A DNA stretch of 64,000 bases from Variovorax paradoxus (GTDB lineage: Bacteria; Pseudomonadota; Gammaproteobacteria; Burkholderiales; Burkholderiaceae_C). This document shows, in pieces, positions 15,001 to 23,920 of the stretch (positions within the stretch are counted from its first letter, which is position 1; each line of letters opens with the position of its first letter). Where the stretch lies: assembly GCF_022009635.1 (NCBI RefSeq), contig NZ_CP091716.1, positions 1,255,001 through 1,319,000 on the forward strand, given 5' to 3'. A program made the translations under genes and the position numbers. The notes below the pieces were generated by a model that was given only the letters and a program-made list of their open reading frames with translations, ran no database searches and was not told the DNA's origin.

Positions 15001-18000
15001 CGCCACGCCGGTGCTGGCCAACGGCAGCACGCACGTCTACACCGCGGTGGTGACGGACGCGGCGGGCAACCAGGCGGCGGCCTCGGCGGGCTTCACCATC
15101 ACGGTGGACACCACGCCGCCGACGGCGCCCATCAAGATCGTCTCGATCGCCGACGACACCGGCGTCAGCGCGACCGACTTCCTCACCAACGACACCTCGC
15201 TTACCGTGAACGGCACCGTGGGCACGCTGGGCGCGGGCGAGAAAGCGCAGATCAGCATCAACGGCACCGCCTGGGTCGATCTCGTGGTGACGGGCGGCAC
15301 GTGGTCCTTCGTCGATGCGCGCGTGCTCACCGGCGGCACCTACACCTACCAGGTGCGCGTGGTGGACGCGGCCGGCAACATCGGCGCGACCGGCTCGCAG
15401 GCCGTGGTGGTGGACCTGACGCCGCCCTCGCAGGTCGCGGCCGTGGCGAGCTTCCTCGACAACGTCGGCCCGGTGACCGGCACGCTGCTGAACGGCGCCA
15501 TCACCGACGACACCACGCCGGTGCTCAACGGCACCATCACCGCCGGCGTCGCGGCCGGCGACAGGCTGCGCATCTACCAGGACGGCGTGCTGGTGCAGAC
15601 CCTGGTGCTCACCGCCGGCCAGACCAGCTGGACCTACGCGCCGCCGGTGCTGGGCTTCGGGCTGCACGCCTACACGGTGACGCTGGTCGACGCGGCCGGC
15701 AACGAGACCCTGCCGGGCACGCCCTTCACGCTCACGGTGGACGCGCTGGCCACGCTCACCGCGCTGGCCACCGACACCGGCGTGACGGTGGCGGGCGGCT
15801 ACTCCGACAGCTCCGCGCTGAACACCGACTTCGTCACGCGCGACAACACGCCGCTGCTGAGCGGCACCATCGCGCGGCCGCTGGACGCCAACGAGGCGGT
15901 GCGCATCAGCCTGGACGGCGGCCTGACCTGGGTCACGGTGCAGAGCACGGCCGGCGCCACCACCTGGAGCTACGAGCCGCCGGCCTATGCCGCCTCGGCC
16001 ACGGTGGCCGCGCAGGTGCGCATCGACAACACGGCCAACGGCACGCACGGCACGGCCAGCACGGTGACCTACACCGTCGACCTGCTCGCGCCGGTGCTCG
16101 GCCTCTCGGCGCCCGGCCTGGCCAACGCCGCCACCATCGATTCCGACGGCGACCGCACCATCGCCCCGGGCACGGCGGTCTTCAGCAGCGCGGTGAGCGG
16201 CACGGCCGAAGTGGGCACCACGGTGGCGCTCATCAACGACGTGAACCACGACGGCATCTACACCGAAGGCGTGGACGTGGTGCTGGGCACGGCGGTGGTC
16301 GGCGCCGGCGGCACCTGGACGATCTCGGTCGCGCTCGGCGCCTCCGCGGACTCCTACCGCCTGGGCTACGTGGTGTGGGATGCGGCGGGCAACCAGAGCC
16401 GCATGAGCGGCACCACGCAACTGGACGTGGTGCCGGTGCTAGACCACCTGTCCGCTGCCGCCAGCGCGCACGGCACCAGCAATACCACCGGCTACGGCGG
16501 CGCGATGGCCATCAACGCGCTGGGCAACTGGAGCTTCGCGGGCGACCAGGCCATCTACAACGGCACCTCGCGCACTTCCTACAGCACCACCGACCTGGCG
16601 GTGCAGCTGCTCTCGGGCGGCGGCTCGACCGCGTATTCCTTCTTCGACTACAACCTGGACGGCATCCTCGACGCCATCGGCACCGACAACAACGCCGGCG
16701 GCACCAACAGCACGCCGCTGTGGACCGGGCTGCTGGGCCTGGGCTACACACCCGGCGCGGTGGGCACCGGCCTGACCGGCGTGTCCTACGGCGGCGTGGC
16801 GGTGATCGACATGGACGGCGACGGCTTCGCGGACGCCATCGTCGGCGACGGCGCGGCCGACTCGGCCTCGTTCCTGAAGAACACGGCAGGCGTGTTCAGC
16901 CCCTACGGCAACAGCACCGGCATCGGCCTGACCGCGGCGGGCATCGCCAACCTGCAGACCGGCCGCGAGGTCTCGGGCGTGGACCTGAACAACGACGGGC
17001 GCGTGGACCTCGCGCTGCACAGCACGACCACCACCACGCTGGGCAACAACAACGACTACACGCTGACCCTGCTGACCAACAACGGCAAGAGCAGCCTCAA
17101 CGGCGCCAACTGGACCGAGTCGCAGGCCATCAACGACGTGTTCGGCACCAACGCGAACACGCTGAACTCCTCCGACCCGGTCTCGCTCACCTGGGCCGAT
17201 TTCAACAACGACGGCTGGCTGGACCTGTACATCAACAACACCCGGGCCGGCGCCGCGAGCAGGGTCTACCTGAACAACGCGGGCACGCTGTCGACCACCG
17301 GCATCGCGGTGGCCAACGACACGCTGTCCGGCGATGCCTCGGTGGCGGTCGACTGGAACGGCGACGGGCGCATGGACGCCATCGAGCTGGACTACGCCAC
17401 CGGCGTGGCCAACCTCTACACCAACAGCGGCAACATAGCGGCGGGCGCCTGGGCCACGCGGCAACTCGCCAGCGTGGGCGCCAACAGCGTGAACAGCATC
17501 GCGGCGGCCGACTACGACTGGGACGGCGACATCGACCTGCTGGTGGGCATGAACGGCAACACCGCCACGCAGCTGATCGCCAACACCAACCAGGTCAAGG
17601 ACGGCACCTCGCTGCACCTGCGCATCCTCAACGCGCAGGGCAACAACGTCTACTTCGGCAACACGGTGCAGGTGTTCAACGCGCAGGGCACGCTGGTGTC
17701 CACGCAGATCCTGAATCCGCAGTCGGGCAACTGGGGCAACGACAGCTCGGGCATCGTCAACGTGTTCGGGCTGGACCCCACGCAGACCTACACGGTGAAG
17801 CTGCTGGCCAACAGCAACGGCGCGTCGTCCACGTTCAGCTGGAGCGTGGCGCCCGGCGACGCCACCAGCGCCCAGGTGCTGACCACCACCGACACCTCCA
17901 CGCTGCTGCCCAACGTGATGACCGGCACCGGCTACAACGACACCTACGTGGTGGGCAACGTGGCGGGCGGCAGCACGATCTACAACGGCGGCGGGGGCTG

Positions 18001-19117
18001 GAGCACGCCGCTGCTGCCGGGCGAGACAAAGACATGGTCGGCCACCGGCGGCATGGACATCGTGGACTTCCGCAATGCCCCGCTCGGCGTGGGCGTGGAC
18101 CTGACGACCAACCTGGTCACGGGCTGGGGCATCCTGGGCACGGTGAACAACGTGGAAGGCGTGCGCGGCAGCGCGCTCGCCGACACCTTCGTGGGCAGCC
18201 TGCAGGACAACATGTTCGAGGGCCGCGGCGGCAACGACAGCTACTACCTGGGGCTGAACGCGGGCAACGACCGGCTGGTCTACAACCTGATCAACAGCGC
18301 CGACAAGGCCACCGGCGGCAACGGCAGCGACGTGGCCTACGGCTTCACGCTCGGCAGCATGGCCAATGCCGCCAGCGTGGACGCCGACCTCATCGACCTG
18401 GGCGGGCTGCTGTCGGGCTACACCGGCACCGCGCACGTCTACCGCGACGCGGCCACCGGCAACTACGTGCTCGACCCGTCCTCCGCGGGGCTGCTGAACT
18501 ACATCCACGTGACCAACTCCGGCGGCAACACCGTGATCTCGGTGGACCTGGCCGGCACCGGCAACTTCACCACGCCGCTGCTCACGCTCACCGGCGTGAC
18601 CACCTCGCTGGAGACGCTGCTGGGCAACGGCCAGCTGCTGATCGGCGGCACGGGCAGCACCGGCATCCAGTCGTTCGCCCTGGCCCAGGAGCAGGACACG
18701 GCACAGCCGCTGGCCGCCGAAAAGACGGCGGCGCTAGCCGACACCGGCCACACCGTCGACCTGGCGGCCAACGGCCAGCAGGGGCACGAGACGCTGCTGT
18801 ACAAGCTGCTGTCCGCCGCCAGCGCCACCGGCGGCAACGGCTTCGACGAAGTCAACGGCTTCAAGGTCGCAAGCTTCGAGTCGAACGCCGATGCCGACCG
18901 CATCGACCTCTCTTCGCTGCTGACCGACTACGCCGCCCACACCGGCGACCCGATCGGCAACTACCTGCAGCTGACACAGTCCAACGGCGGCACCGTGCTG
19001 AGCATCGACCGCGACGGCGCGGGCGGCGCGCATGCGATGACGCCGCTGCTCACGCTGAACGGCGTGAGCGTCGACCTCGCCACGCTGCTGGCCAACCATC
19101 AGCTGGTGGTGGTCTGA
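1..19117 (+). CDS. Giant repetitive type I-secreted adhesin (5' end outside window)
   Basis: Partial gene: the frame is open from base 2 and stops with TGA at 19115, so at least 6371 residues are visible and the N-terminus is missing. Order of parts: five 81-82-residue Ig-like repeats (2-1225); three divergent beta-rich domains (1226-2161); forty 108-residue Ig-like repeats (2162-15115); three divergent copies (from 15116); a spacer; FG-GAP/VCBS-like units with DxDxDG-type calcium motifs (about 16640-17545); and two C-terminal segments resembling the VCA0849-type type I secretion target (about 18220-18665 and 18745-19117). No enzymatic domain is visible. The architecture matches large biofilm adhesins of the LapA/BapA type, exported through a one-step ABC channel and displayed on the cell surface. 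The exporter genes follow directly downstream. The role in adhesion is inferred from this architecture. Confidence 0.9.
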   Translation, partial: TPPAQPTVKPTDGGHITGTAEAGSVVTVTDGNGHVIGSATAGADGTYTITPATPPADGTVLHVTATDAAGNTSAEATTAVDRTPPAAPVLNPTDGNPITGTAEAGSVVTLTAGGVVIGSVTAGPDGVFSFTPATPPAQGTVIVAVATDAAGNASAPASTTIDAISPTPTVEPTNGSVVTGTAEPGAVVTVTDGNGHVIGSATVAPNGTYSITPVSAPPNGTVLHVTATDPAGNTSAEATVTVDSVPPAAPTVQLTDGSPITGTAEPGSLVKVTDGNGHVIGSATAAPDGSYTIVPATVPPNGTVLHVTATDASGNTGPEATVTVDSVAPGAPTVNPTSGSPITGTAEPGSLVTVTDGNGHVIGSATAQPGGTYSIVPATVPPNGTVLHVTATDPTGNTSAETTATVDSVAPVIAVTIVNDANNDGFINAAEKGPDVTVRVTLVSGAAVGDVIDVTDGSHVVSVTLVAADLANGYINVSFANPAEGATINVSATSRDLAGNVSAPPATDSATVDTTLAAPVLTVGPITPDNVINAAEAGTTVTVSGTATGTQAGNVVTLVINGVSYSGTVDAGGNWHIDVAGSDLVADADHTVDASVLTTDAAGNTATGTATHAYGVSTSPPAIAIGSPVAGDDLVNASEDHALVVSGTTQNVQNGQTVTITFSDGTHTVTATAVVAGNAWTANAVDISGLTNGPVTIQAQVQDLALNTATDTHTVTLDNVAPTQAAAIVSYTDDVGADQGNLPGGTVTDDATPVLNGTLSAALGTGEVVRIYDGAVLVGTATVSGTTWTFATPALANGSTHTYTAVVVDAAGNLGTASAGFTLTIDTTAPTQTASIGGYVDNVGTVQGTFGSGTSTDDTTPTLTGTLSAPLGTGDVIRIYDGTTLVGTATVTGSTWTFTPPALADGSTHSYTAVVADTAGNLGTPSSAIVINVDTTAPTQTASIGGFVDNVGIVQGTFGSGTTTDDTTPTLTGTLSAPLGAGDVIRIYDGTTLVGTATVTGSTWSFTPPALADGSTHTYTAVVADAAGNEGTPSTGIVIAIDTTAPTQTATIGGYTDDVGTNQGSFGSGTSTDDTTPTLTGTLSAALGTGDTVRIYDGTTFVGTATVTGTAWTFTPPALADGSSHSYTAVVTDAAGNQGTASPALVLTVDTTAPTQTATIGGYIDDVGMVQGSFGSGTTDDPTPTLTGTLSAALGTGDVVRIYDGTTLIGTATVTGTTWTFSPPTLAEGVPHSYTAVVADAAGNQGAASPALTLALDTTAPTETAAILSYTDNAGAQTGDFGSGTTTDDTTPVLNGTLSAALNAGDVVRIYEGTTLIGTATVTGTTWTFATPGLLNGSTHTYTAVVADAAGNEGAPSADFTLNVLTTGPSQLATVVSYTDDVGTNQGNFGSGVPTDDTTPVLNGTLNASLSAGEVVRIYDGTTLVGTATVTGTTWTFALPALASGSTHSYTAVVADAAGNESTPSPAFTLAVDTAPPTLTAGIAGYTDDVGVNQGSFGSGTSTDDTTPVLTGTLSAPLAAGDVVRIYEGTTLVGTATVSGTTWSFATPTLASGSTHTYTAVVADAAGNEGTPSAGFTLTIDTTPPMQTAGIGSVTDDVGTVQGNLPSGSTTDDTTPTLNGTLSAALAAGDTVRIYDGATFIGTATVTGTTWSFTTSALANGSSHSFTAVVADAAGNLGTASPAFALTVDTTVPSQTAAIVNYADDAGTVQGSFGSGTTTDDTTPTLNGTLSAPLGTGEVVRIYDGTTLVGTATVSGSSWSFTPPALADGTTHSYTAVVADTAGNQGTASPAFTITIDTTPPTQTASVGGYVDNVGTVQGTFGSGTSTDDTTPTLTGTLSAALGAGDVIRIYDGTTLVGTATVTGTTWSFTPPALADGSTHTYTAVVADAAGNEGTPSASIVIAIDTTAPAQTAMIASYTDNVGANQGDFPGGVPTDDTTPVLNGTLSAALAAGDTVRIYDGTTFVGTATVTGTTWTFSPPALAGGSTHTYTAVVADAAGNEGTPSAGFALTVDTSAPTQTIAISSYADDAGSITGNFGSGVPTDDTTPVLNGTLGAPLAAGEVVRIYEGTTLVGTATVTGNTWTFATPTLADGSIHTYTAVVADAAGNLGTASGGFTVVVDTTPPAQTALIASYADDVGTNQGNFGSGTSTDDIMPVLNGTLSGPIGTGDTVRIYDGGTFVGTATVTGSTWTFATAALADGSTHSFTAVVTDAAGNQGTASPAFTLTVDLTPPAQTAAIASYTDDAGIVQGSFGSGTVTDDTTPVLNGTLSAALGAGEVVRIYEGSTLVGTATVTGTTWTFATPALANGSTHTYTAVVADAAGNEGAVSAGLTLTVDTTAPAQTASFTGYTDDVGTLQGSFGSGVPTDDTTPVLNGTLSAPLGAGDTVRIYDGSTFVGTATVNGTTWSFATPVLADGSSHGYTAVVADAAGNLGTASAALVLTVDTTPPAQTATIGGYTDNVGTIQGSFGTGTSTDDTTPTLTGTLSAALGTGDTVRIYDGATLVGTATVTGTTWSFTPPALANGSTHSYTAVVTDTAGNEGTPSAPLALTVDTTAPTASASFTGYTDNVGANQGDFPGGVPTDDTTPVLNGTLSAALGAGEVVRIYDGTTLVGTATVTGTTWTFATPALANGSTHTYTAVVADAAGNEGSASAGLVITVDTTAPTQTATIGGYIDDVGTNQGSFGSGTSTDDTTPTLTGTLSAALGSGDTVRIYDGTTFVGTATVNGTAWSFATPVLADGSTHTYTAVVADAAGNEGTPSAGIVIAIDTTPPAQTAAIATYTDNAGTNQGDFASGTTTDDTTPVLNGTLSAALGTGDVVRIYDGTTLVGTATVSGTTWTFAPPALANGSTHTYTAVVTDAAGNEGAASAGFTLTIDTTAPTQTASIGGYVDDVGTVQGSFGSGTSTDDTTPTLTGTLSAALGTGDVVRIYDGTTLVGTATVTGTTWSFTPPALADGSTHTYTAVVADAAGNEGTPSTGIAITVDTTAPTQTASIGGFVDNVGTVQGTFGSGTSTDDTTPTLTGTLSAALGTGDTVRIYDGTTFVGTATVTGTTWSFTPTALADGSTHSYTAVVADTAGNLGTPSSAIVINVDTTAPTQTATIGGFVDNVGIVQGTFGSGTSTDDTTPTLTGTLSAALGTGDVIRIYDGTTLVGTATVTGTTWSFTPPALADGSTHTYTAVVADAAGNEGTPSAGIVIAVDTTAPTQTATISGYIDDVGTVQGTFGSGTTDDPTPTLTGTLSAALGTGDTVRIYDGTTFVGTATVTGSTWTFSPPALAEGVTHSYTAVVADAAGNQGAASPALTLTLDTTAPAETAAILSYTDNAGAQTGDFGSGTTTDDTTPVLNGTLSAALNAGEVVRIYEGTTLIGTATVTGTTWTFATPGLLNGSTHTYTAVVADAAGNEGAPSTDFTLSVLTTGPSQLATVVSYTDDIGTNQGSFGSGVPTDDTTPVLNGTLSAGLSTGEFVRIYDGTTLVGTATVTGTTWTFALPALASGSTHSYTAVVTDAAGNESTPSPAFALAVDTTAPAQTAAIGGYTDDVGTLQGSFGSGTSTDDTTPVLTGTLSAPLAAGDVVRIYEGTTLVGTATVSGTTWSFATPTLASGSTHTYTAVVADAAGNQSAASTGFTITIDTTPPAQTATVGGYIDDVGTVQGNFGSGTSTDDTAPTLTGTLSAALATGDTVRIYDGATFIGTATVTGSTWTFTPPALADGSTHSFTAVVADAAGNEGTASAPLVLAIDTTPPAQTATIGGYTDDVGTLQGSFGSGTSTDDTTPTLTGTLSAALGTGDTVRIYDGATLVGTATVTGTTWSFTPPALADGSTHSYTAVVADAAGNESGASPAFTLTVDTTPPAQTATIGGYTDNVGTIQGGFGSGTSTDDTTPTLTGTLSAALGTGDVVRIYDGATLVGTATVTGTTWSFTPPALTNGSTHTYTAVVSDAAGNQGTASPALVLTVDTTPPAQTATIGGYTDDVGTLQGSFGTGTSTDDTTPTLTGTLSAALGTGDVVRIYDGATLVGTATVTGTAWSFTPPALANGSTHSYTAVVADAAGNEGTASTALVLTVDTTAPLQSATIGGYVDDVGTIQGSFGSGTSTDDTTPTLTGTLSAALGTGDVVRIYDGATLVGTATVTGTSWTFTPPALTDGSTHSYTAVVADAAGNEGTASTALVLTVDTTAPTVAATIGGYTDNVGAIQGSFGSGSSTDDTTPTLTGTLGAALGTGDTVRIYDGTTLVGTATVTGTTWSFTPPALADGTTHTYTAAVADAAGNEGPRSAGLSLTVDITPPAQTATIGGYTDDVGILQGSFGSGTSTDDTMPVLTGTLSAALATGDTVRIYDGATFLGTATVTGTTWSFATAALPNGSTHNFTAVVADAAGNLGTASAGFTLTIDTTPPAQTTAIASFTDDAGVLQGNFGGGTVTDDTTPVLNGTLSAALAAGDTVRIYDGATYIGNATVSGTTWSFATAALANGSTHNFTAVVADAAGNLGTASGGFSLTIDTTPPAQTAVIANFTDNVGTLQGNFGSGTVTDDTTPVLNGTLSAALAAGDTVRIYDGATYIGNATVSGTTWTFAPSALAGGSSHSYTAVVADAAGNLGTASAAFTLTVDITPPAQTATIGGYTDDVGILQGSFGSGTSTDDTTPVLTGTLSAALAAGDTVRIYDGATLVGTATVTGTTWSFATPTLANGSTHTYTAVVADAAGNEGTASAPLALTVDTTPPTLTAAITAYLDDVGTNQGSFGSGTPTDDTTPVLSGTLSAALSAGDTVRIYEGATFLGNATVTGATWTFATPTLANGSTHTYTAVVADAAGNLGTASAGFSLTIDTTPPVQTALIATFTDNVGIFQGNLGSGTITDDTTPVLNGTLSAALGAGDTVRIYDGATLIGTATVTGTTWTFATPVLANGSTHTYTAVVADAAGNQGTASAAFSLTIDTTPPAQTTLIASFSDDVGINVGNFGSGVPTDDTTPVLNGTLSAALAAGDTVRIYDGATYIGNATVSGTGWTFATPVLANGSTHVYTAVVTDAAGNQAAASAGFTITVDTTPPTAPIKIVSIADDTGVSATDFLTNDTSLTVNGTVGTLGAGEKAQISINGTAWVDLVVTGGTWSFVDARVLTGGTYTYQVRVVDAAGNIGATGSQAVVVDLTPPSQVAAVASFLDNVGPVTGTLLNGAITDDTTPVLNGTITAGVAAGDRLRIYQDGVLVQTLVLTAGQTSWTYAPPVLGFGLHAYTVTLVDAAGNETLPGTPFTLTVDALATLTALATDTGVTVAGGYSDSSALNTDFVTRDNTPLLSGTIARPLDANEAVRISLDGGLTWVTVQSTAGATTWSYEPPAYAASATVAAQVRIDNTANGTHGTASTVTYTVDLLAPVLGLSAPGLANAATIDSDGDRTIAPGTAVFSSAVSGTAEVGTTVALINDVNHDGIYTEGVDVVLGTAVVGAGGTWTISVALGASADSYRLGYVVWDAAGNQSRMSGTTQLDVVPVLDHLSAAASAHGTSNTTGYGGAMAINALGNWSFAGDQAIYNGTSRTSYSTTDLAVQLLSGGGSTAYSFFDYNLDGILDAIGTDNNAGGTNSTPLWTGLLGLGYTPGAVGTGLTGVSYGGVAVIDMDGDGFADAIVGDGAADSASFLKNTAGVFSPYGNSTGIGLTAAGIANLQTGREVSGVDLNNDGRVDLALHSTTTTTLGNNNDYTLTLLTNNGKSSLNGANWTESQAINDVFGTNANTLNSSDPVSLTWADFNNDGWLDLYINNTRAGAASRVYLNNAGTLSTTGIAVANDTLSGDASVAVDWNGDGRMDAIELDYATGVANLYTNSGNIAAGAWATRQLASVGANSVNSIAAADYDWDGDIDLLVGMNGNTATQLIANTNQVKDGTSLHLRILNAQGNNVYFGNTVQVFNAQGTLVSTQILNPQSGNWGNDSSGIVNVFGLDPTQTYTVKLLANSNGASSTFSWSVAPGDATSAQVLTTTDTSTLLPNVMTGTGYNDTYVVGNVAGGSTIYNGGGGWSTPLLPGETKTWSATGGMDIVDFRNAPLGVGVDLTTNLVTGWGILGTVNNVEGVRGSALADTFVGSLQDNMFEGRGGNDSYYLGLNAGNDRLVYNLINSADKATGGNGSDVAYGFTLGSMANAASVDADLIDLGGLLSGYTGTAHVYRDAATGNYVLDPSSAGLLNYIHVTNSGGNTVISVDLAGTGNFTTPLLTLTGVTTSLETLLGNGQLLIGGTGSTGIQSFALAQEQDTAQPLAAEKTAALADTGHTVDLAANGQQGHETLLYKLLSAASATGGNGFDEVNGFKVASFESNADADRIDLSSLLTDYAAHTGDPIGNYLQLTQSNGGTVLSIDRDGAGGAHAMTPLLTLNGVSVDLATLLANHQLVVV
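2..1225 (+). repeat. Five tandem Ig-like repeats of 81-82 residues
   Basis: Units start at about 2, 248, 491, 734 and 980. They share a core with [24 protein letters not shown] and [10 protein letters not shown], and end in a TVDS-type linker with prolines. The second unit is the most divergent. The family is distinct from the 108-residue units downstream. The array probably continues upstream of the window. Confidence 0.85.
2162..15115 (+). repeat. Array of forty 108-residue Ig-like repeats
   Basis: I located 40 consecutive units. Thirty-eight are 324 bases and two are 321 bases (the 5th, from 3458, and the 24th, from 9611, where [10 protein letters not shown] becomes SGTTDDPTP). The total of 12954 bases fits exactly. 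The unit signature is (A/P)PxQTAxIxxYxDDVG, then QGxFGSG, TDDTTPxLxGTLSA, VRIYDGxTxVGTATV, [13 protein letters not shown] and a DTT linker. Unit starts include 2162, 2486, 2810, 4103, 8639, 10256 and 14792. Units alternate between TLTGTLSA and VLNGTLSA cores. Confidence 0.93.
16640..17545 (+). repeat. FG-GAP/VCBS-like calcium-binding repeats in the adhesin
   Basis: The translated segment contains six spaced acidic loops: [45 protein letters not shown] and DYDWDGDID. Each sits in a unit of roughly 50-60 residues. This pattern is typical of integrin-alpha-like FG-GAP/VCBS beta-propeller blades, where the aspartates bind calcium. It would form one propeller between the Ig-like stalk and the secretion signal. 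Confidence 0.75.
18220..19117 (+). other. Two type I secretion C-terminal target segments in tandem
   Basis: Two copies of the same module lie inside the adhesin frame. Copy 1 has [37 protein letters not shown] and LLTLTGV. Copy 2 has [37 protein letters not shown] and LLTLNGV, and ends in HQLVVV. The DxIDLxxLLxxY and hydrophobic strand pattern resembles the VCA0849-type secretion-target family. Boundaries are approximate. Confidence 0.7.
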
Positions 19118-19122
19118 GAAGG

Positions 19123-20547
19123 GTGAAGGCGCGTACCACGCTCCCTGCGCTTGCGTGGCTGGCCCTGGCCGCCGCGGCGGGCCCGGTCCATGCGGACGAC
19201 GACGGCGGCCTGAAGCTGGCGCGCCGGCTCGCGCCGAGTTCGCTGGCCAGGGAACTCGAGCTGAAGCCGGGGCGGCCGCTGCCGCAGGCGCAGGCCAGCA
19301 CGCAGCCGTTGACGCTGAACGAGGCGGTGCGCCAGTCGGTGGCGCGCCATCCGTCGATCTCCGATGCGATCTCCACGCTGGCGCAGCAGGCCGGCGGGGT
19401 CGACGTGGCGCGCGCGGGCTACTACCCGCAGGTGCGCGTGGGCGTGGGCGGCGGCACCAGCAACGCGCCAGCGTCGCAGGGCGGCAGCACCGGCACCGTG
19501 GCCTCGGCCTCGGTCTCGCAGATGCTCTACGACTTCGGCAAGGTCGGCGGCGCGGTGGCGCAGTCGCAGGCCCTGGTGCAGCGCCAGCAGGCGGCCATCC
19601 TCAAGCAGATCGACGCGGTGGCGCAGCAGGCGGCCGAGGCCGTGGTGATGGCGCACCGCTACCAGTCGCTGCTGGCCATCGCGCAGGACCAGGTGCAGGC
19701 TGTGCAGGCGGTGCTCGAGACCGCGCGGCTGCGCGCCAACGCGGGGCTCAGCACCAAGGCCGACCCGATCCAGGCCGAGTCGCGCGTGGACAGCGCGCGC
19801 GCCAATCTTCTGCAGGTGAAGTCGCAGCTGGCGCAGTGGCGCGAGCGCCTGGGCACGCTGCTGGGCCCCGGCGTGGTGCCGCCCGAGCTGGCGCCGTTGC
19901 CCGACGATCTGGCGCGCGCCCTGAGCGTGGACGCGCAGCCCGACGCCAGCCTGCTGCCCGATGTGCTCGCGGCCGAGGCCGAGCGCCGCGCCGCCTCGGC
20001 CCAGCTGGAGGTGGCGCGCGCCAACCGCTATCCCACGCTCACCGTGGACGCCGCCGTCAACAAGGCCATGGGCGGCATCAACCCCGCCACGCTGGAGCGC
20101 AACGGCACCTACCACACGGTCATGCTGAACCTCACCAGCGTGATCTACCAAGGCGGCGCGCTCGACGCGCAGGTGCGCGCGGCCACCGCCGCCGAGGACG
20201 CCGCGCGCATGCGCATCGAGACCGCGCGGCTCAACGCCGGCGACCAGGCGCGCAACTACCGCGAGCAGGTCGTCGGCGCGCAGGCGCGCCTGGGCGTGCT
20301 GGCCGACCGGCGGCGCAGCATCGTGGAGGCGCGCGACCTGTACCGCGAGCAGTACACGCTGGGCACGCGCTCCATCCTCGACCTGCTCAACGCCGAGCAG
20401 GAGATCTACCAGGCCGCCGCCGAGCAGGAGGCCGTGGTGCACGACCTCTGGGCCAGCCGCGTCGGCTACATCGGCGCCACGGGCCAGGCCCGCGCGTTCT
20501 ACGGGCTGGACAACACCACCGTCCAGGGCATGGAGCTGCTGCCATGA
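19123..20547 (+). CDS. TolC-family outer membrane channel of the type I secretion system
   Basis: A 474-residue protein. I chose the GTG at 19123, five bases after the adhesin stop, because it begins a good signal peptide (VKARTTLPALAWLALAAAAG, cleaved after VHA); the frame is open far upstream, so the ORF alone does not define the start. A purine-rich GAGAAGG sits immediately before the GTG, which is close for a ribosome site. The mature part has the duplicated outer-membrane efflux layout of TolC proteins (LTLNEAVRQSVARHPSI, later LGTRSILDLLNAEQEIYQA). It should form the trimeric outer-membrane and periplasmic tunnel through which the adhesin is exported. Its stop overlaps the next ATG (ATGA), indicating translational coupling. 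Confidence 0.88.
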   Translation: MKARTTLPALAWLALAAAAGPVHADDDGGLKLARRLAPSSLARELELKPGRPLPQAQASTQPLTLNEAVRQSVARHPSISDAISTLAQQAGGVDVARAGYYPQVRVGVGGGTSNAPASQGGSTGTVASASVSQMLYDFGKVGGAVAQSQALVQRQQAAILKQIDAVAQQAAEAVVMAHRYQSLLAIAQDQVQAVQAVLETARLRANAGLSTKADPIQAESRVDSARANLLQVKSQLAQWRERLGTLLGPGVVPPELAPLPDDLARALSVDAQPDASLLPDVLAAEAERRAASAQLEVARANRYPTLTVDAAVNKAMGGINPATLERNGTYHTVMLNLTSVIYQGGALDAQVRAATAAEDAARMRIETARLNAGDQARNYREQVVGAQARLGVLADRRRSIVEARDLYREQYTLGTRSILDLLNAEQEIYQAAAEQEAVVHDLWASRVGYIGATGQARAFYGLDNTTVQGMELLP

Positions 20548-22670
20548 ACGCCAGGGAACTTCCCCGCCAGTACACCAGCTGGCTCGACGCCATGGTCTTC
20601 GTGGCGCGCCATTACGGCATCGGCGCCTCCGAGGAGAGCGCGCGCGTCACGCTGGCCTGGGAGCGCGGCGCGCCGCTGGACACGCTGCTCGACCACATGG
20701 CGCGCCAGCTCGGCCTGTCGCTGCGGCTGGATGCCTTTTCCGATGCGCAGTTGGACCCCTGGCGGCTGCCGCTGGCGGTGGAGTTCGACGACGGCGAGGT
20801 CGGCGTGGTGCGCACCAGCGACGGCAAGGGCCGGCTGGGCGTGCTGCTGGGCGGCGATCACGGGCTGGAGACGGCGGTGGCGGCCGACGAACTGCGCCGC
20901 CGGGTGCGGCGCGTGGCCATCCTGCGGCCGCAGACCTCGGTGCCCGACGCGCGGGTGGACGACTACATCCGGCCCTACCAGGCCAACTGGTTCTGGTCGA
21001 TCGCGCTGCGCGACTGGCGCCGCTACGGCGACATCGTGCTGGCCTCCGTCTTCGCCAACGTGCTGGCCCTCTCCAGCATGGTGTTCTCGATGCAGATCTA
21101 CGACCGCGTGGTGCCCGCGCAGTCGGAGTCCACGCTGTGGGTGCTGTTCGGCGGCGTGATGCTCGCGGTGGCCTTCGAGTTCCTGTTGCGCATGTCGCGC
21201 ACGCACATCTCGGACGTGATCGGCAAGCGCGCCGACCTGAAGGTGTCCGACCTGGTGTTCGGCCATGCGCTGCGCGTGCGCAACGACGCGCGCTCCAGGT
21301 CCACCGGCTCCTTCATCGCGCAGGTGCGCGAGGTGGAGCAGGTGCGCGAGCTGCTCACCTCCACCACCATCGGCGCGGTGGCCGACCTGCCGTTCTTCCT
21401 GCTCTTCGTCGTGGTGCTGTGGATGGTGGCGGGGCCGCTGGCCTGGGTGGCGCTGGCGGCGGTGCCGCTGCTGGTGATTCCGGGGCTGCTGGTGCAGAAG
21501 CCGCTGGCGCGGCTGGCCAACGAGGGCATGCGCGAATCGGCGCTGCGCAATGCGCTGCTGGTGGAGGCGGTGGAGGGCATCGAGGACATCAAGCTCATGC
21601 GCGCCGAGCCGCGCTTCCAGAACCAGTGGAACCATGCCAACGACGTGGCGGCCAGCGTGAGCATGCGCCAGCGCTTCCTCACCGGGCTGCTCATGACCTG
21701 GACGCAGGAAGTGCAGGGCATCGTCTACGCGGTGGTGCTGCTGGCGGGCTGCTTCCTCGTGATGAAGGGCGAGATGACCACGGGCGCGCTGGTGGGCTCG
21801 TCGATCCTGGCCTCGCGCATGATCTCGCCGCTGGCGCAGCTGTCGGGCGTGTTCGCGCGCTGGCAGCAGGCCAAGGTGGCGCGCACCGGGCTCGACCAGC
21901 TGATGCAGCGGCCGGTGGACCAGCCCGAGCACGCGCGCCGCGTGCACGTGCCGGCGCTGCACGGAAACTACGCGCTGACCAACGCGGAGTTCCGCTACGG
22001 CAAGGACGACAAGGCCCCGGCGCTGTCGGTGGCGCAGCTGCAGGTCAAGGCCGGCGAGAAGGTCGCGCTGCTCGGGCGCATGGGCGCGGGCAAGTCCACG
22101 CTGCTGCAGCTCATGGCCGGGCTGCACGCGCCGCAGCGCGGGCACGTGTCGCTCGACGCGCTCGACCTGCGGCTGATCGACCCGGCCGACCTGCGGCGCG
22201 ACATGGGCCTGCTCACGCAGAACGCACGGCTGTTCCACGGCTCGATCCGCGAGAACGTCACCCTGGGCATGCCGATGGCTACCGACACGCAGGTGCTCGA
22301 GGCCATCGCGATGGCCGGCGCGCTGCCTTTCGTGCATTCGCGCGCCGAGGGGCTGGACGACCTGATCCACGAGGGCGGGCTGGGCCTGTCGGGCGGGCAG
22401 CGGCAGGCGCTGCTGCTGGCGCGCACGCTGATCCGCCAGCCGTCGATCGTGCTGTTGGACGAACCCACCGCGCATTTCGACGAGGTGACCGAGCGCCAGG
22501 TGATCGACGCGGTGGGCCGATGGCTCGCGCCGCGCACGCTGGTGGTGGCGACGCACCGCATGCCGGTGCTGCAGTGGGTGGACCGCATCGTGGTGCTCGA
22601 GGGCGGCCGCATCGTGATGGACGGATCGAAGGACCAGATCCTCGGAAAGCTCGCCAATGGCCATGCCTGA
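20544..22670 (+). CDS. Type I secretion ABC transporter, permease-ATPase (LapB-like)
   Basis: A 708-residue inner-membrane exporter. Residues about 1-135 form a C39-peptidase-like domain, but the place of the catalytic cysteine reads AMVFVARHYGI, so it is probably a non-cleaving substrate-docking domain as in LapB/RtxB-type exporters. A six-helix ABC transmembrane domain spans about 150-450. The ATPase has Walker A GRMGAGKST at 511-519, signature LSGGQ at 615-619 and DEPT at 639-642. It should power export of the adjacent adhesin together with the TolC and HlyD proteins. Its start overlaps the previous stop by 4 bases, and the next gene begins inside its last codons. Confidence 0.92.
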   Translation: MNARELPRQYTSWLDAMVFVARHYGIGASEESARVTLAWERGAPLDTLLDHMARQLGLSLRLDAFSDAQLDPWRLPLAVEFDDGEVGVVRTSDGKGRLGVLLGGDHGLETAVAADELRRRVRRVAILRPQTSVPDARVDDYIRPYQANWFWSIALRDWRRYGDIVLASVFANVLALSSMVFSMQIYDRVVPAQSESTLWVLFGGVMLAVAFEFLLRMSRTHISDVIGKRADLKVSDLVFGHALRVRNDARSRSTGSFIAQVREVEQVRELLTSTTIGAVADLPFFLLFVVVLWMVAGPLAWVALAAVPLLVIPGLLVQKPLARLANEGMRESALRNALLVEAVEGIEDIKLMRAEPRFQNQWNHANDVAASVSMRQRFLTGLLMTWTQEVQGIVYAVVLLAGCFLVMKGEMTTGALVGSSILASRMISPLAQLSGVFARWQQAKVARTGLDQLMQRPVDQPEHARRVHVPALHGNYALTNAEFRYGKDDKAPALSVAQLQVKAGEKVALLGRMGAGKSTLLQLMAGLHAPQRGHVSLDALDLRLIDPADLRRDMGLLTQNARLFHGSIRENVTLGMPMATDTQVLEAIAMAGALPFVHSRAEGLDDLIHEGGLGLSGGQRQALLLARTLIRQPSIVLLDEPTAHFDEVTERQVIDAVGRWLAPRTLVVATHRMPVLQWVDRIVVLEGGRIVMDGSKDQILGKLANGHA

Positions 22671-23913
22671 CGCCATGCCCGACATCCCCCTCGGGCCGCC
22701 GCCCGCAACCCGGCAGGAGGGGGAGAAGAAGTCGAAGGAAGCCAAGGCCGCGCAGGGCCGCTACGCGCCCGTGGAGCCGCCGCTGCCGGGTGCCTCGCTG
22801 GTGGTGTGGATCGTGGCCGCGATGCTGGCGGCGCTGCTCGCGTGGGCGTGGTTCTTCAAGCTCGACGAGGTGTCCACCGGCACCGGCAAGGTGGTGCCGT
22901 CGTCGCGCGAGCAGATGATTCAGTCGCTCGAAGGCGGCATCCTGGTCGACCTGAAGGTGCGCGAGGGCGACATCGTGAGCGCGGGCCAGGTGCTTGCGCA
23001 GCTGGACCGCACCAAGACCGAATCGACCGTGCAGGAAAGCGCCTCGCGCGTGCGCGCCGCGCTGGCCATGTCGGCGCGCCTGACGGCCGAGGTCAACGGT
23101 ACGCCGCTGGTGTTTCCGGACGAGGTGCGCGGCGAGCCCGGCCTGGTGCGCACCGAGACCGCGCTCTACCAGTCGCGCCGCGAGCAGCTCGCCAGCAGCC
23201 TGGCCGGCGTGAATCAGGCGCTGGTGCTGATGCGGCGCGAACTCGCGCTCACGGAGCCGCTGGTGTCGCGCGGCGCCGCGAGCGACGTGGAGGTGCTGCG
23301 CCTGAAGCGCCAGATCAACGAGGCCGAGACCAAGGCCGCCGACCTCAGGAGCCAGTACTACGTGAAGGCGCGCGAAGACCTCGCCAAGGCCAACGCCGAG
23401 ATAGAGGCGCAGCGCTCGGTGACGCGCGGGCGTTCCGATTCGCTCACGCGGCTGACCTTCGCGTCGCCCGTGCGCGGCATCGTGAAAGACATCGTCGTGA
23501 CCACCGTGGGCGGCGTGCTGCCGCCGGGCGGCAAGCTCATGGAGATCGTGCCGCTGGACGAGAAGCTGCTGGTGGAGGCACGCATCTCGCCGCGCGACGT
23601 GGCCTTCATCCACCCGGGGCAGGACGCGACGGTGAAGGTCACGGCCTACGACTACGCCATCTACGGCGGCCTGCCCGGCAAGGTGACGACCATCTCCCCC
23701 GACACCATCCAGGACGACGTGAAGCGCGACGTGTACTACTACCGCGTGTACATCCGCACCGACGCCGACCACCTGAAGAACAGGAGCGGGCGCAGCTTCC
23801 CCATCGTGCCCGGCATGATCGCCACGGTGGACATCCACACCGGCAGCAAGACCGTGCTGGACTACCTCATCAAGCCGCTGAACAAGGCGAGCGAGGCGCT
23901 GCGCGAGAGGTGA
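22657..23913 (+). CDS. HlyD/LapC-family type I secretion membrane fusion protein
   Basis: 418 residues. A short proline- and lysine-rich cytoplasmic N-terminus leads into one membrane helix (SLVVWIVAAMLAALLAWAWF, about residues 47-66). Next come the biotinyl-lipoyl-like half (EGGILVDLKVREGDIV), a long alpha-helical hairpin with many Arg/Glu/Ala residues, the second lipoyl half (ASPVRGIVKDIVV) and a beta-barrel domain ending TVDIHTGSKTVLDYLIKPL. This is the periplasmic adaptor that joins the ABC exporter to the TolC channel. The gene overlaps the ABC gene by 14 bases. ATG 22657 has GGAAAG upstream; ATG 22663 and 22675 are in-frame alternatives. Confidence 0.92.
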   Translation: MAMPDAMPDIPLGPPPATRQEGEKKSKEAKAAQGRYAPVEPPLPGASLVVWIVAAMLAALLAWAWFFKLDEVSTGTGKVVPSSREQMIQSLEGGILVDLKVREGDIVSAGQVLAQLDRTKTESTVQESASRVRAALAMSARLTAEVNGTPLVFPDEVRGEPGLVRTETALYQSRREQLASSLAGVNQALVLMRRELALTEPLVSRGAASDVEVLRLKRQINEAETKAADLRSQYYVKAREDLAKANAEIEAQRSVTRGRSDSLTRLTFASPVRGIVKDIVVTTVGGVLPPGGKLMEIVPLDEKLLVEARISPRDVAFIHPGQDATVKVTAYDYAIYGGLPGKVTTISPDTIQDDVKRDVYYYRVYIRTDADHLKNRSGRSFPIVPGMIATVDIHTGSKTVLDYLIKPLNKASEALRER

Positions 23914-23920
23914 GCGTGCT

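Noticed and set aside
9413..16420. A - strand open frame of over 2300 codons antisense to the adhesin, with other frames of 700-1250 codons on both strands
   Set aside because: These arise because the GC-rich repeat unit happens to lack stops in other frames, and the pattern repeats every 324 bases. Their translations are Arg/His/Gly-rich low-complexity sequence with no start signals or domains.
10456..19122. Upstream extension of the TolC-type gene through the adhesin frame (nearly 2900 extra codons)
   Set aside because: The extension is an alternative reading of the repeats. A signal peptide begins at GTG 19123, and the family length fits that start.
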